From the NCBI GenBank assembly GCA_002049455.2, contig KV918766.1, positions 1-64,000 of the forward strand: a DNA stretch of 64,000 nucleotides, in the 5' to 3' direction. The position numbers and the translations under genes are program-made. The stretch is from Porphyra umbilicalis (taxonomy: Eukaryota > Rhodophyta > Bangiophyceae > Bangiales > Bangiaceae). Of the stretch, positions 22,691 through 33,006 are shown one piece after another. How positions within the stretch are numbered: the stretch's first letter is position 1; the number at the start of each line of letters is the position of its first letter. The notes under the pieces were generated by a model, which was given only the letters and a program-made list of their open reading frames with translations, made no database searches and had not been told where the DNA came from.

Positions 22691-24263
22691 TATCCGTCTG
22701 ACACCAGATAAGAACCCATGGCATCAGATAAGAACCAACTGTAAGGGTCGATTCTTCACAGTGTTTACATACTAAGTGAGTTTCTGGATAATCAAACAGA
22801 TGCCAACACTCAAACAGGAAGGCCCGTCTTCCCCCAAAGAAAAAATGGATTCTGTACTGAGACACATGAATGAAAAGAGCAGGTCTTCAGCTCGCCAACC
22901 ATGTGATCAGCTTTTCCATACGCCATCGTCGTCGGCAGAGACGGGTTGCCGAGTGTTTTTGATGGGGTCTCTGTCCAGACGTTCCAACGGTCAATTTTTG
23001 GCTCAAATCGCCCTCTGCGACCCTGCCAAGCGTCCATTGCGCGCGCGGGCCAAAAATCTGACCAGGCAGAAAAGAACGATTCCCAGTCCTGAGCTCGTGT
23101 GTTGCACGTGGCGCGGCCCGAGCTACGGTAGTTCCACATGTCCATGTGAAGCGCACTTCCGGTGCAATGAGTACGCCAGATACAGCGGGGCATTCTTCAT
23201 CACGTCGAGACGCTTCGGAGGCCATAAAGCAGTACATCCTCGTCGTCCCGGAAAGGCAATCCACATGGCTTCAAAGAAAAAACCTGGTCATACGACCCCG
23301 CTCAGGCCGATTTCAGAACCCAATGTGGGTCCACATGGCCAGAAATGGCTTTTGTGTCCCACCCCCAGTTAAGCTCCACTGCGCCGCGGGGGAGCTGTCA
23401 AAAGGAGCAGACCGAGTGGTGTCGGACGTTAACCTGGAGCTGTTGGTGTCACGCCTCACCCCGGTGGTCCGCAAGAACCTGTCGTGCCCGACAATCGTGC
23501 AGGGAACGCTTTCGACAGCGGGACGAGCAACTGTTTTGACGGCGCCGGAGGTGCTGGCGGCTGTTCAGCAGCTTGACGCCGACAAGCTCAAGAATCAGCA
23601 GGACCTCGAGTTGGGTCGTCGGCAGAGGGAGGCGACGGTGGCAGCCAACAAGCCCAAAAAGGCCGAGCTGGCTGCAGCGCAGGAGCGCACGAAGTGGGCC
23701 AAGGTTTGGTGTCTGGTCAGTGAGGAGGCGGCCGAGGAGGGCCAGCACCGGCTGCACCGACTGTACCCGTCTCCCCGCAAGCTGGTCCTGCGGGAACGTG
23801 CCAACAAGCAGCGCAAGCTGTTTCATGTGCCCAACGCGGGTGATTGTCGCCAGCGTGGACTGCTGTGATCACGCCCTTGGTTCCTTTGTTCTTTTTTCTG
23901 TTCAAGCTGTGGTTGGATAGAATATTGCCAGGGTTTTCCAGGTTCTTGATTGGTGCAATAGGATTTACCCCCATAGACAGCTGACTCAATTCAGACGGTC
24001 ACACATCAACACTGTGGTACAATTATCCGTCAACACTGCAGAACGCCTAGGTTTTCCCAGGATGCTTGATGGGTTGTTAACTGGTGTATACCCCGATACC
24101 GACCCACCTACCAACAAAAAGAGTGAAGCGTCCATTTTTTGTGGAAAAAAGATGATGGAGGAGGGGAGGGTGAGCTAAGCCAAACGGTGTGCATCTCGAA
24201 GGAAGTGAACCTGTGGTTAATAAACGGGGACAGGATGGGTTCTTATCTGGTGTCAGACGGATA
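22691..24263 (+). mobile_element. TA-target TIR transposon, copy 2 (1573 bp)
   Basis: Same length, orientation and, as far as I can read, same sequence as 17340-18912 (constant offset 5351). It is flanked by CT-TA on the left and TA-ATTGGGG on the right, so it has different flanks and is an independent insertion rather than part of a larger duplication. The lack of visible divergence implies very recent movement or gene conversion. Confidence 0.87.
23146..23868 (+). CDS. Possible C-terminal transposase remnant (element copy 2)
   Basis: Identical 240-residue frame to that at 17795-18517, with the same charged C-terminal region and the same overlapping upstream frame (22776-23372). It is probably not a complete transposase. 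Confidence 0.4.
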   Translation: MKRTSGAMSTPDTAGHSSSRRDASEAIKQYILVVPERQSTWLQRKNLVIRPRSGRFQNPMWVHMARNGFCVPPPVKLHCAAGELSKGADRVVSDVNLELLVSRLTPVVRKNLSCPTIVQGTLSTAGRATVLTAPEVLAAVQQLDADKLKNQQDLELGRRQREATVAANKPKKAELAAAQERTKWAKVWCLVSEEAAEEGQHRLHRLYPSPRKLVLRERANKQRKLFHVPNAGDCRQRGLL

Positions 24264-24345
24264 ATTGGGGTGTGGGGCGCCCGCCCGTTTTTCGCCGTGG
24301 ATGTGACAACGTCCAATCTTGGGCACCGTGCCTAGAAACAACAAA

Positions 24346-24483
24346 TGTGCGTCGACCGGCCTCTACGGGGCGATCAACGCCTAATCCGGTCTGCGATCGT
24401 CACCCAAGTACACAAATCGGGGTGCCACGGGGGCGGAAAACGGGTGCCCGCAGGGTGCCCACCAGTGGAGAAAGACTGTACCA
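24346..24483. repeat. Dispersed repeat fragment (copy also at 39262-39401)
   Basis: Two blocks, GTCGACCGGCCTCTACGG...ATCAAC and GGAGAAAGACTGTAC, with GCGATCGT between them, recur in the same order, orientation and spacing at 39262-39401. It lies between the second TIR transposon and the methyltransferase gene and is probably a remnant of a mobile element. Confidence 0.6.
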
Positions 24484-24581
24484 ATTATCGGCAGGTCGCG
24501 CTCACGCGCTCGCCCATTTTCGAGGGCACCCCGGTCGGCAGCGCGGCGTGCGCCCAGCCCGCGACACACCGACCCCCCCCG

Positions 24582-26075
24582 TCACGCCGACGGCTTGGTC
24601 CAACTCATGACCTTGGACAGGAACGCTTGGCGCGTGTCGTACGGGATGAGCCCGTGCGCCGCCGCCAGCGCGTCAAAGTCGGTCGAATGGTAGGTGCCGT
24701 AAAAGGGCTCGTGGAAGGACGCGGCAAAGCGGGCGGGGTCGAGCGGGAGCCCCCCGGCCGCCACCTCGGCCGCCTGCACGCTGTCGACCACGACGACGAG
24801 GCCGCCGGGCGCGAGGACGCGCGCCCACTCGGCAAACACCGCCGACCGCACGGCCGGCGGGAGCTCGTGGAGGAGGTACACGCTGAGCACGGCGTCAAAG
24901 GAGGCGTCGGGGAAGGGCAGCGCCTCTGCGGCGGCGCGCACAAACGACACGCGGGCGGTGGGCGAGCGCCCCGCCGCCGCCGTCGTGGACGTGTAGGTCG
25001 CCCGCGCTTGCGCGAGGTAGTAGGGGCTGATGTCCACATTGACGATGGGCGACGCGGGGTGCGCCGCCGCCAGGTCGGGGAGGACGCCCCCCGGGCCGAC
25101 GGGCACGTTGAGGATGCGCGGCGGGGTGGGGCGGAGGCGGAGGCGGCTGCCGCCCCCCCCGCGGGTGCGGCCACCCCCGGCGGCCCGAGCCGTCGCCCAC
25201 GCGTGCAGCGGCACGAGCCCCTGCCGCCGCATCATATCCGCGGTGCCGAAAAAGAGCATCTCCACCTGCACCGCGTACCGCGCCGCCGACGCGGTGGACA
25301 AGTACCCGTCCGTCTGGTGGTGAAAGTTGCGGAGGTAGTAGTTTGGGTAGGCCACGCCGCCGTCGTCGACGCCGCGCCCGCCGGCGCCGACGCGGGCGGG
25401 CACGTCCCGCACGGCGTTGGACGCTTGGCGCGCCGCCACCGCCGGCGCGTCGGCCACGTACGAGGCGAGCGCAGAGGCGGCGTGGCGCGGGGAGCGCGTC
25501 GTGAGGGGCGGCCGCGGGTACACCCGCGCGTCAATGTTGGCCGCGTCGGCGGCGAGGAGGCCCGCCACGGCGGCGGCGAGCCACCCAAACGCCGGCGCCG
25601 TCGGCACGGGGCCGGGGTAAAAGAGGCTGGCGAGCGCGCCGGGGCGTTCGTGGGGGGGGCTCGACGCCGTCGGTGCGGCCGCGTGGGTGGTGGCCGCGAC
25701 GAGCGCGGCGCTGGCGAGGCGGCCAGCGAGAAAAAAGCCGACGCGCGTCGCGGCGGTGGCCATGTAGGCCGCGCCGTCGGGGGTGGTGGGCGTCAGCGCG
25801 CCGACGGCGGCGGCGATGGAGCGAGGGAGGGGGGGGGCAGGGGGGGGCGGCGGCGGTGGCAGTGAGGCGTGACGAGGGCGAGCCGCCAGCGACGGGGGCG
25901 CCCGACGGCGCAGAGGGCCGGCCGTTGCGGCGGACATGGTGGGGCCCACACGGGCCACGGGCGACGGGCGGATCACCAGCCCGGGGCGGCGAGCCGACGC
26001 CCGCCCCGCACTGCCTCGTCGCGACAGGGGCCACCCGCGGGTGCCACTGACAAAAGCGGGCGGCGCCATGGCCAT
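24582..26075 (-). CDS. SAM-dependent methyltransferase, probably plastid-targeted
   Basis: A single-exon minus-strand gene of 497 residues. The C-terminal half is a class I (Methyltransf_11/UbiE-like) fold: RILNVPVGPGGVLPDLAAA (motif I, with the usual GCGTG varied to PVGPG), NVDISPYYLAQAR (motif II), EALPFPDASFDAVLSVYLLH (motif III and post-motif) and RVLAPGGLVVVVDS. Before it lies a block NYYLRNFHHQTDGYLS...MLFFGTADMMRRQGL that I take to be a lineage-specific cap. The first about 150 residues are Arg/Pro/Ala-rich, like a plastid transit peptide. I chose ATG 26075 (MAMAPPAFV); the frame is open for 70 codons further upstream. Substrate unknown. The motif I variation is notable but occurs in some members. 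Confidence 0.82.
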   Translation of the reverse strand: MAMAPPAFVSGTRGWPLSRRGSAGRASARRPGLVIRPSPVARVGPTMSAATAGPLRRRAPPSLAARPRHASLPPPPPPPAPPLPRSIAAAVGALTPTTPDGAAYMATAATRVGFFLAGRLASAALVAATTHAAAPTASSPPHERPGALASLFYPGPVPTAPAFGWLAAAVAGLLAADAANIDARVYPRPPLTTRSPRHAASALASYVADAPAVAARQASNAVRDVPARVGAGGRGVDDGGVAYPNYYLRNFHHQTDGYLSTASAARYAVQVEMLFFGTADMMRRQGLVPLHAWATARAAGGGRTRGGGGSRLRLRPTPPRILNVPVGPGGVLPDLAAAHPASPIVNVDISPYYLAQARATYTSTTAAAGRSPTARVSFVRAAAEALPFPDASFDAVLSVYLLHELPPAVRSAVFAEWARVLAPGGLVVVVDSVQAAEVAAGGLPLDPARFAASFHEPFYGTYHSTDFDALAAAHGLIPYDTRQAFLSKVMSWTKPSA

Positions 26076-27575
26076 TGCGGTGGGCAGGTGAGAAAAGCGT
26101 CGACTAGGACGCTGGGTGCCACACAGCGGTGCGTGGAAGAAGGGTAGAGAGCACGTCCACAGCGGGTGGCGGCGCACGGAGCTGCTGCCGGGTTCCAAGT
26201 GCTTGTTCCTGTCGTCGAGCGTTCTTGGCAACGGTGGTGACGAGCGAGACGCCTGCCGGTGAGGGACGCCGCAACGGAAAGGCACGGTGGCTTGGGAGTG
26301 ATGCCCCTTGTGCAGCAGCAGGTTGCTTCGGTGACGGTGGCGGTGTGCCTCTGAAGCAGTCGTGGGGGTGCCTTTGAACCTGTGTCGATCTGCCTCTGAG
26401 GCGACGGCGGCGGGAATTCACCCGGCCCTGCCTCTTCTTGTACCCGTCATGGGCGACGGGTAGGGAGGACTTTACTCCACAGAGCGTGGGGACCCGCCCG
26501 CCCGCGGGTAGCTCTGCCGCAGCGGGTGGTGTATGGCGGCCAGCCGGCCGATACCACCTCGTCGGTGGTCACCATACCCCACTGCGGTGGAGGCACCACC
26601 AGCGCTGCCTCCACTGCTGCGGAGAGCCTCGGCTTGGCCCGGCGCTGGAACCAGCACGACCGAGGGACCCTCATACGCAGGGCGCTTTGCCGGTGCCGCC
26701 CCCCAGCCCGCCCCCCAGCCCCCGCCCCCCAGCCCCCGCCCCCCAGCCGCTTGCGCAAGGCCGCAACGGGCGTGCGGCTGACTGGGCTCACCGTAAACCT
26801 CCTCGACAGGAGCCACTGCGCAGCCCGCCATGATGCACTAGCGTCGGGTCTGCTGTCGGGCCCACCTCATCCGTGCGGGCGCGGCGGGGGGGGCGCCGCG
26901 GACCTGGCGCGCGGGGATGGAGGCGGCGGCCGACGGCATGCACGCACCGCTACGCGGCGACGCTGCGCGGGAGCCACCCCGGCGGGGGCGGGGAGGGACA
27001 CGCTGTGGGAAATTGGTGCGGCTGAGTACGTAGGGTAGGCGGGTCGATTGGGGGGGTGCCCCGGATGGCGCGGCAGTGGGCCATATCTGGGCGGGACGGC
27101 GGCACTTTGACTGCCAGCGTGTCCTTTTTCGCCGACTGGTCAAACGCCCCATGTCAGGGCCAGGCTGACGTGGTGCATTTCAGTGTCATTAACTCCTCCT
27201 ACTCACGTGTGCGGTCATCGCGCAGCGCACGTGGACCGATGGAGTCGCCCAATCTCGGAGAGAATCTTGACAAATTAGGCCGACCTTTTTCGAGGTCTGC
27301 CAAGCATAAGTGTAAGTTTAGCTCCCTCTTGTTAGCGCTAATAGCGCCCTCGTGCTTTGTCGGTGCGATTGCCGGCCGCGCCGGCTGTCCCGTCGCGTCG
27401 ACGATGATCGTCACCGCGTCGCGCACACTCGCCCTGCCTGCTGCTGCCGCCGTGCCGGTTTCCCCCACCCTTTGTCTGCCGACGCCCCCCGCCACCACTG
27501 CCCCCCCCCGGTTGCGCCCGCCCACCAGTCCCCCACGCCCCACGGCGGCGGTCTCCCCCCCCGCGGCGCGGCGGC
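26076..27575. other. Intergenic region, no supported gene
   Basis: It contains a CCCCAGCCCCCGCC tandem tract (about 26698-26750) and a moderately GC-rich part (27060-27400) without a recognisable product. The divergent promoters of the methyltransferase (minus) and the eIF2B-like gene (plus) would lie here. No TATA box or RNA gene stands out. Confidence 0.4.
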
Positions 27576-28575
27576 ATGGACCCCCCCCCCCCCTCCCCCC
27601 CCCGTCCTCCCCCCCTCGACGCCCTCTGCCGCGCCGCCGCGGCGGGCGCCCTCCCCCCGCCGACGTGGCGACGCAAACGGCCACCCTTTGCCGCGCCGCC
27701 GTCTCCCTCGGCCCCCCACCGCCGCCGCCGCCGCCGCCGCCGTAGCCGCCATTGCCGCCGCGACCGCCGCGTCCGAGCCCGACGGCGTCGCCGCCGCCAC
27801 CGCCCGCCGCGCCGCCGCCATTGTCGCCGACGAGGCGGCCGCCGGCGCCGCTGCCGACGGCGGCGCGGCGGCGGGCGTCGGCGCGCTCCTCGTCGGCCTC
27901 ACGGAGCTCGTTGACGAGGCGGCCGACGCGGTGGCGGCGACCGCCGACGCTGCGGCGTGGCTACTGGGGGGGGTCGTCGGCGCCTCGGGGTCGGCGGCGG
28001 TGCTGCTGCTGGTGCCCGACGGGGAGGGGGGGGTGGCCGTCCCGGCGGCGGCCGCCGCCGCCGCCTCGTGCCCGGGCCTCCGCGTGCTGGTCGTTGGGTC
28101 GGGCGCGCCGGCGGCGGCGGCGGCGGGCCGCCTCGCCGCTGCCGGCGTCGACGCGGACGCGGTGCCCGCCGAGGCGGCGTATGCGGCCGCCGCGTCGGCG
28201 GGCGTGGCGGGGTTATGGGTGCCCGCTGTTGGCGTGCGTGCCGCCGCCGACGGCGGCGGCGCGGCCGTGACGGTGCCGGCGGGGGGGGGGTGGCCGTGGC
28301 GGCCGCCCGCGCCGCGGGCGTCGACGTGGCGGCGCTCGCGCCAACGTACGTGGTGGGTGTGGGAGGGGGGGGGGGGGCGCCCCGGTGGGGGGGGGGTCGG
28401 CGCGCCCCGCGTCTACGCGCCCCGCACCGAGGTGCTGCCGCCGGGCGACGTGGGGGCCCTCATCACGAGCGGGGGGGTCGTCGCCGTGGGGTACGTGGCG
28501 GAGCTCGAGCGGGGGCTGTTTGGCGGAGAGGGGGGGGGGGGGCGTGAGCCGAGGGGGCGCCCGACGCGCCGCTGA
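27576..28575 (+). pseudogene. eIF2B-like (IF-2B family, beta/alpha-type) gene with several frame breaks
   Basis: eIF2B is the guanine-nucleotide exchange factor of translation initiation. IF-2B-like signals appear in order but in changing frames: LDALCRAAAAGALPPP (frame of ATG 27576), then DVATQTATLCRAAVSLG, then SEPDGVAAATARRAAAIVAD (the family's QPSE-type helix), GLTELVDEAADAV, LRVLVVGSGAPAA, then VAVAAARAAGVDVAALAPTY in a new frame, and finally RTEVLPPGDVGALITSGGVV, matching the family's VPPxxVxLxxTxxG end. Breaks fall at C- or G-runs or a CCG repeat (about 27650, 27725-27745, 28282-28290, 28366-28400); one could be an unrecognised intron. Either the assembly has homopolymer errors or this copy is decayed. 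I lean to errors, since the protein signal between breaks is well kept. Family assignment is moderate. Confidence 0.5.
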
Positions 28576-28799
28576 GGACCGGGGACGGCGCCGTGTCGCC
28601 CTTGTGGCAGAGGGGCTGCGACCGTCGGGGCGGTGGGCGACAAGTGGGAGGAAATGAATAACGGTCTGCCACACCCCTTCCTACTCTGCCGCCCGTACGT
28701 GTAACGGCATTTGGCCGCGCGCGCCCACACCATGAACAAAAAAAAAAAGAACGGTATGCCTACTAGGCGGTCACTCCCCCTAACCCCCCCTCTGCCATG

Positions 28800-31145
28800 T
28801 CAATCCCCAGATGGCGGGGGCCCCCGGTCATCCACGTCGGAGCCCCCCCCCAGCCCCTCCCCCAAGGCGCGGCGCCACGTCTCCTCCACATGCATCCGGC
28901 TGTCCTTGGCGTGCGTTACGTAACCGAGGAGAGCCGCCCACAGGGTCAACCCCGCGAGCGCCCCGACGGGCATGCGGTAGGTCGACTGGACGACTTGGCG
29001 GGCGGCGGGCACGTCGCCCGTGAGGGACGCCACTACGCGGCGAAAGGCGCCGGCGGCGGCGGGGGTCAACTCCACGGCCATGCCGCCCGCCGACGACGGG
29101 TCGAGCTCCTTGAGCCACGAGAGGAGGGGGCCCCCGGCGCGCCCCGCGGGAGCAGACGAAGCGGCGGTGGAGAGGGGGGTGGGCGAGCCAGCATCGTCCG
29201 CGGCGGCGGCGCCGCCCGGGGCGCCACCCCCAACGCCCGGTGGCGCGTGGAGCGTGCGGGAGAGCTGGTAGCGGAATTCGGCGCCGCGGAGGAGGTAGCC
29301 CGCCGCCAGCGCCGTGTAGATGGCCTGGTTGTACGTGCTCGCGCTCATCTGCGCGGTCGCGTCGGCGAATGACACCCTGGTGGGCGACGGCGGTGGGCGC
29401 GCCACCGACGCGGCCGGTGTCGTGGACGTGGTGCCACCGACGGCCGCCACCGCTGACTCGGGCACCCCAGCACCCCCACCGCCGCCACTCTTTCGGTTGA
29501 CATCTGTCACCCTGTCCCCGCCCGGCCCGTAGCGGGTGAGGATGGCGTGTTGCATGGCCGCCAGACCCGCCGGCGACACGGCTGACCGGAGCACATCGAT
29601 CGTGGTCGGTGTTAGGTGAGCAATCGTCGAGTAGAGGGCCATCTCGGACCGCACGCACGCTGGGGAGAGGCGGGCGGCAGCAAGCTCCGACACCAGCGCT
29701 TGGTCCACCGCCCGCAGACTATCAGCCCCGAGGTGACGGTCGAGCACCTCGTTGATGTGGGGTCCAAAGCCCATGACGCCTGACAGGTCCGCATCTGCCA
29801 GAATCGAGCGGGAGTTGCCGTCGAGGCCGTCAACGGCATTGTCATCATCGTCGTCATCGCTGTCAGCGTCGTCCTCGTCATCGCTGTCGCTGTCGCTGTC
29901 GCTGTCAGCGTCGTCAAACTGGAGGCCGAGGAAGGAGGGTACGTCGCACAGCGCAATAGCAAAGTCTGCGTCGTCAAAGTTGACGTCCATCATCGTCACG
30001 TTATTGTGCACGTCGTCGTCGTCGTCTTCGTCGTCATCGTCATCGTCGTCCTCGTCTTCGTCCTCGTCCTCGTCCTCGTCTTCGTCCTCGTCCTCGTCTT
30101 CGTCCTCGTCCTCGTCCTCGTCCTCGTCGTCTCCGCTGTCATCGTCGTCGTCGTCCCCAATCACAACTTCGATCAACTCAATGACCAGCTCCCCCTCGTC
30201 CCCGTCCTCATCATCACTGTCCTCCTCCGCCGCATCGTCGTCGCTGTCCGACTCTTCGTCGTCCGCGTCCTCTGTGTCGGCGTTATCGGCAGCATGCCCG
30301 CTCTGCGACAGCCCACCCGCCCGCCACTTGTCGACTTGGAGGTACTCGAGGGAATCAGGGACAACCCCAAAGTCGACCTGCTGCCGACCATTGTCACCAA
30401 ACCCCCGCGCCGGCTGTGCGTCGGGCCGCCGCGGGCCGTCGCCGCCCTCAAGGCTGCCCGCCTCCTCGACCGTATAAATGCAGTCGAGCATGCCGCTGCC
30501 GAGAGCAGCGCCCCCAGTCGCGCCGACGCCGCCAAGGCCGCTGCGGTGGGTACCCGCTTGCAACGCTCCGTCACTCCCATCCTCAGAGGCACCACCTGGC
30601 GGGCCACTGCCAGACGCGGCGGCGTCACCGGCATCGGCGCTCCCCCCGGTCGGCCCGGGCTCGCTCCCACCGCTGCCGTTGACGCTGTCGTCCTCTTCAT
30701 CCCCGGGGCCCTCGCCAAAAAAGTTGTCCGACGCCCACACAAACATGGCCGAAATGTCCGCCGCGCCTTCACCCACGCCACGCCACCGCCTCCGTGCGCT
30801 TTGGGCAGCAGAGGGAGCCGCCACCCCGCGCTGTGGTTGCCTCGTCCCCCTCGGCCCAAGGCGGCTACCACAAAAGGACGTGCACCCGACCCCCGTCGGT
30901 GCCACCGCGTCCGCGGCCGCCACCGACTGTGGCCTCCTGGTCGCCACCCGCAATGAAGAACGTGGCAGCACGTCCCGCGGTGGTACGGCCGCCGCCACAA
31001 ATGCAGTAGGCCTGCAGGCCAACACCGTGAGGCCACCGGCCGTCGAGCCAGCGGCATTGGAACCGGTACTGGAACGGGGGAGGGGAGTGGCCGTTGCGGT
31101 GGTCGGCCCGCCACCTCCCCGAGCGTGGCGCTTGGGGGCACCCAT
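28800..31145 (-). CDS. DUF760-like plastid protein with long acidic tract
   Basis: A single-exon gene of 781 residues. The C-terminal part holds a pattern I recognise from DUF760 proteins of plants, algae and cyanobacteria: MALYSTIAHLTPTTIDVLRS with SPAGLAAM, then a linker and YNQAIYTALAAGYLLRGAEF (a helix ending in a GY-LR-AE-R motif). A C-terminal hydrophobic segment (VGALAGLTLWAALLGYV) may be membrane-associated. The middle holds about 90 residues dominated by Asp/Glu/Ser, encoded by GTC/CTC/TTC repeats on the plus strand. The N-terminus is Ala/Thr/Arg-rich and transit-peptide-like. I chose ATG 31145 (ACCATGG context); the frame is open 26 codons upstream through a poly-Gly stretch. Biochemical function of the family is unknown. 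Confidence 0.68.
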   Translation of the reverse strand: MGAPKRHARGGGGPTTATATPLPRSSTGSNAAGSTAGGLTVLACRPTAFVAAAVPPRDVLPRSSLRVATRRPQSVAAADAVAPTGVGCTSFCGSRLGPRGTRQPQRGVAAPSAAQSARRRWRGVGEGAADISAMFVWASDNFFGEGPGDEEDDSVNGSGGSEPGPTGGSADAGDAAASGSGPPGGASEDGSDGALQAGTHRSGLGGVGATGGAALGSGMLDCIYTVEEAGSLEGGDGPRRPDAQPARGFGDNGRQQVDFGVVPDSLEYLQVDKWRAGGLSQSGHAADNADTEDADDEESDSDDDAAEEDSDDEDGDEGELVIELIEVVIGDDDDDDSGDDEDEDEDEDEDEDEDEDEDEDEDEDEDDDDDDDEDDDDDVHNNVTMMDVNFDDADFAIALCDVPSFLGLQFDDADSDSDSDSDDEDDADSDDDDDDNAVDGLDGNSRSILADADLSGVMGFGPHINEVLDRHLGADSLRAVDQALVSELAAARLSPACVRSEMALYSTIAHLTPTTIDVLRSAVSPAGLAAMQHAILTRYGPGGDRVTDVNRKSGGGGGAGVPESAVAAVGGTTSTTPAASVARPPPSPTRVSFADATAQMSASTYNQAIYTALAAGYLLRGAEFRYQLSRTLHAPPGVGGGAPGGAAAADDAGSPTPLSTAASSAPAGRAGGPLLSWLKELDPSSAGGMAVELTPAAAGAFRRVVASLTGDVPAARQVVQSTYRMPVGALAGLTLWAALLGYVTHAKDSRMHVEETWRRALGEGLGGGSDVDDRGPPPSGD
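30011..30160. repeat. GAC/GAG-type hexanucleotide repeat encoding Asp-Glu tract
   Basis: Within the DUF760-like gene, the plus strand reads (CGTCCT)n/(CGTCTT)n interrupted by GTC runs, i.e. GAGGAC repeats on the coding strand. It encodes an alternating Asp-Glu tract flanked by poly-Asp. It is likely to vary in length between individuals. Confidence 0.75.
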
Positions 31146-31948
31146 GGTGGAGTGAACCCCCGCGCCTCGCGCCGCGGCGGAGCGGCCACCGCCGCCGCCG
31201 CCGCCGCCGCCGCCGCTGACCACGCTCGGGAGGGTGGCCGGTCACGCCGCCACACCGCAGTAGAGGGGATGAAGCAGTAAAACCGGTGGTTGAAGCTGGG
31301 TGCACGTCTGTCGTGCAGACCAATCCTTCAATGAGACGCCGTCGACAACTCAGTCCAGTGAGTCACCGCCGCCCCCCCCTCGCGCCGCCGTACGTCGCAG
31401 ACGGCCCCGTGCAACACGACGCGCCACCCGTCACCGCCCACCCTCACAGCGGCGCGTCACCGATCCGGGGCGTCCCACCCCGCCGGTCGCAGCACGGGGC
31501 GGATGCACAGCCGACCGGCCGCCGACCGGCCGCGAGGCGGTGGCAGCGGCGCGGGGCACGTCACGCCGACGCAACGGCTGGGCGTGACCCCAGCGTGCGA
31601 GGCCAGTGGAGCACCGCCACCACGGTGAGCTGCGCGGCCCGGACGTCCCGCCGCCCTCCGCCCAGAGGTCAGATTCATAGTTTCGTGGGGCGCCACAAGC
31701 GGCGGTTCCGGTGGGGTTTGTACGAGCCTCGCCCGAATCGAGCGCCGTTGCCACCAATGATGTCAAGGTCACAACGGCGGATCCAAGTTTGGGATGGAAC
31801 AGCGTCGCCGGAAAAGATCTCCATAGTTGGTCGGACTTTCGACGTGAGACGCGTTCTGCAATACAAAAAAATCAAGTGCAAAACCAATCCAAGATATGCA
31901 AATACTTTCTCGCACTTAATTATTGTTCACGTCGTGGACGTCGCCGGC
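31146..31948. other. Intergenic region upstream of the mobile-element cluster
   Basis: From 31200 to 31700 it is GC-rich with no supported gene. Composition falls after about 31840 (AATACAAAAAAATCAAG and similar), marking the transition into repeat-derived DNA. The DUF760-like gene's promoter should lie near 31150-31350. Confidence 0.4.
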
Positions 31949-31975
31949 GGCCAGGTCCCCATGCTATGGGGCGAT
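31938..31975 (+). repeat. Candidate element end (inverted relative at 47012-47056)
   Basis: GACGTCGCCGGCGGCC followed by AGGTCCCCATGCTATGGGG resembles the reverse complement of 47012-47056 (GACGTCGCCGGCGAGGCC followed by ACCTCCCCATGCCGTGGGG). The same CCCCATG core recurs as a palindrome at 45372-45407. Probably a terminal repeat of a mobile-element family; no target duplication was found. Confidence 0.45.
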
Positions 31976-33006
31976 TTTTTTTCTTTGATTACCTAGGGCA
32001 GGCTTCAGTTTGATTTCCGCGTGGTTTTAGTGTACTTGTGGAATTGACACGTGTTCAAGAAATCCATTACAATTTTCCTGTAGAATTCTCAGAAGGTCAC
32101 ACTTGTTCGTGTGCTTCGAAGCGAACGGACCGGCGGTGTCCATCGCGCGCCGTACGGACGCGACCACTCTGCGGTAGTCGTGGAACGCCTTGTGTGCTGC
32201 GGCGGCGATGCGTGGGAAAGTGCCGCCTCGGAGCACTGAGTGGAGCTGTGCAGGGGGCCCCGTGGGGCACCGCCTACGGTGAAAGAGGGGCAGTAGTAGA
32301 GATGGGTTTCTTGATTGCCAGATGTGGACTAGTCACCGGGGGCAGACGAGAGAAAAATGTAATGGGGACGGTGGAGTCACGGTCAGGGAGATGGCCGCCG
32401 CGGCCGCCGCCGCACGCGCGGGTCAGCGTCGGGTGACACACAGACAGGGTGTGCAAGGCGGGGCGTGGCGGCCGGCCACGGCCGCGTCGCGCCGCCATGT
32501 GGCTGCACTGACCGTGACTCCGCGCCGTGCGGGAGTGTGGCCACCTACACCTACGGTAACGTGTGCGGTGGTGGTGCCGCGCTCTTCGTCAAGCGGCACG
32601 ACGCCCGGTGGCCGCTCGCCCTCAGGCGTCGCGTCGCCGTGTGTGGCGGTCGTGCCCTCTGCACCCCCCTCTCGCCCGGTGCTCAATCCCGCCCCCCCCC
32701 CCCCCCTGCACCCTGAATGGCGCTGCATCCGCGGCGGAGCCGCCGCCGTCGCTGCCGCCATCACCGCCACTGTGGCGGCTGCCGGCACCGCCGTGCGGCG
32801 GCGGCGGCGGCGCGGGGCACGGCACGAGTCGCGTCGGGTGGCGGGCGGTCGGGCGTCGGCAGTCCCGGCATGTCTGGTGGTTTTTGCTTCTCTGTGACAC
32901 TTGCCTTGCCTCGGCCTTTTGGGGTTGCATGCTCCGAGGTGCTCATTGCGCTTCGCGCCTTCTTTAAAGGGGGGGGGCCGGCGGTGCCGTGGAGTGCGAT
33001 CGACTT
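31949..33006 (+). repeat. 1058-bp duplicated segment, copy 1
   Basis: It recurs at 45393-46450 in the same orientation (constant offset 13444). I could see only two substitutions (32150 C versus 45594 T; 32456 A versus 45900 G). It contains an AT-richer first part and a GC-rich part with a C-run (32693-32706). It ends inside open frames leading towards the JmjC gene, so it may be that gene's upstream region. Short open frames in it are not convincing. Confidence 0.85.
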
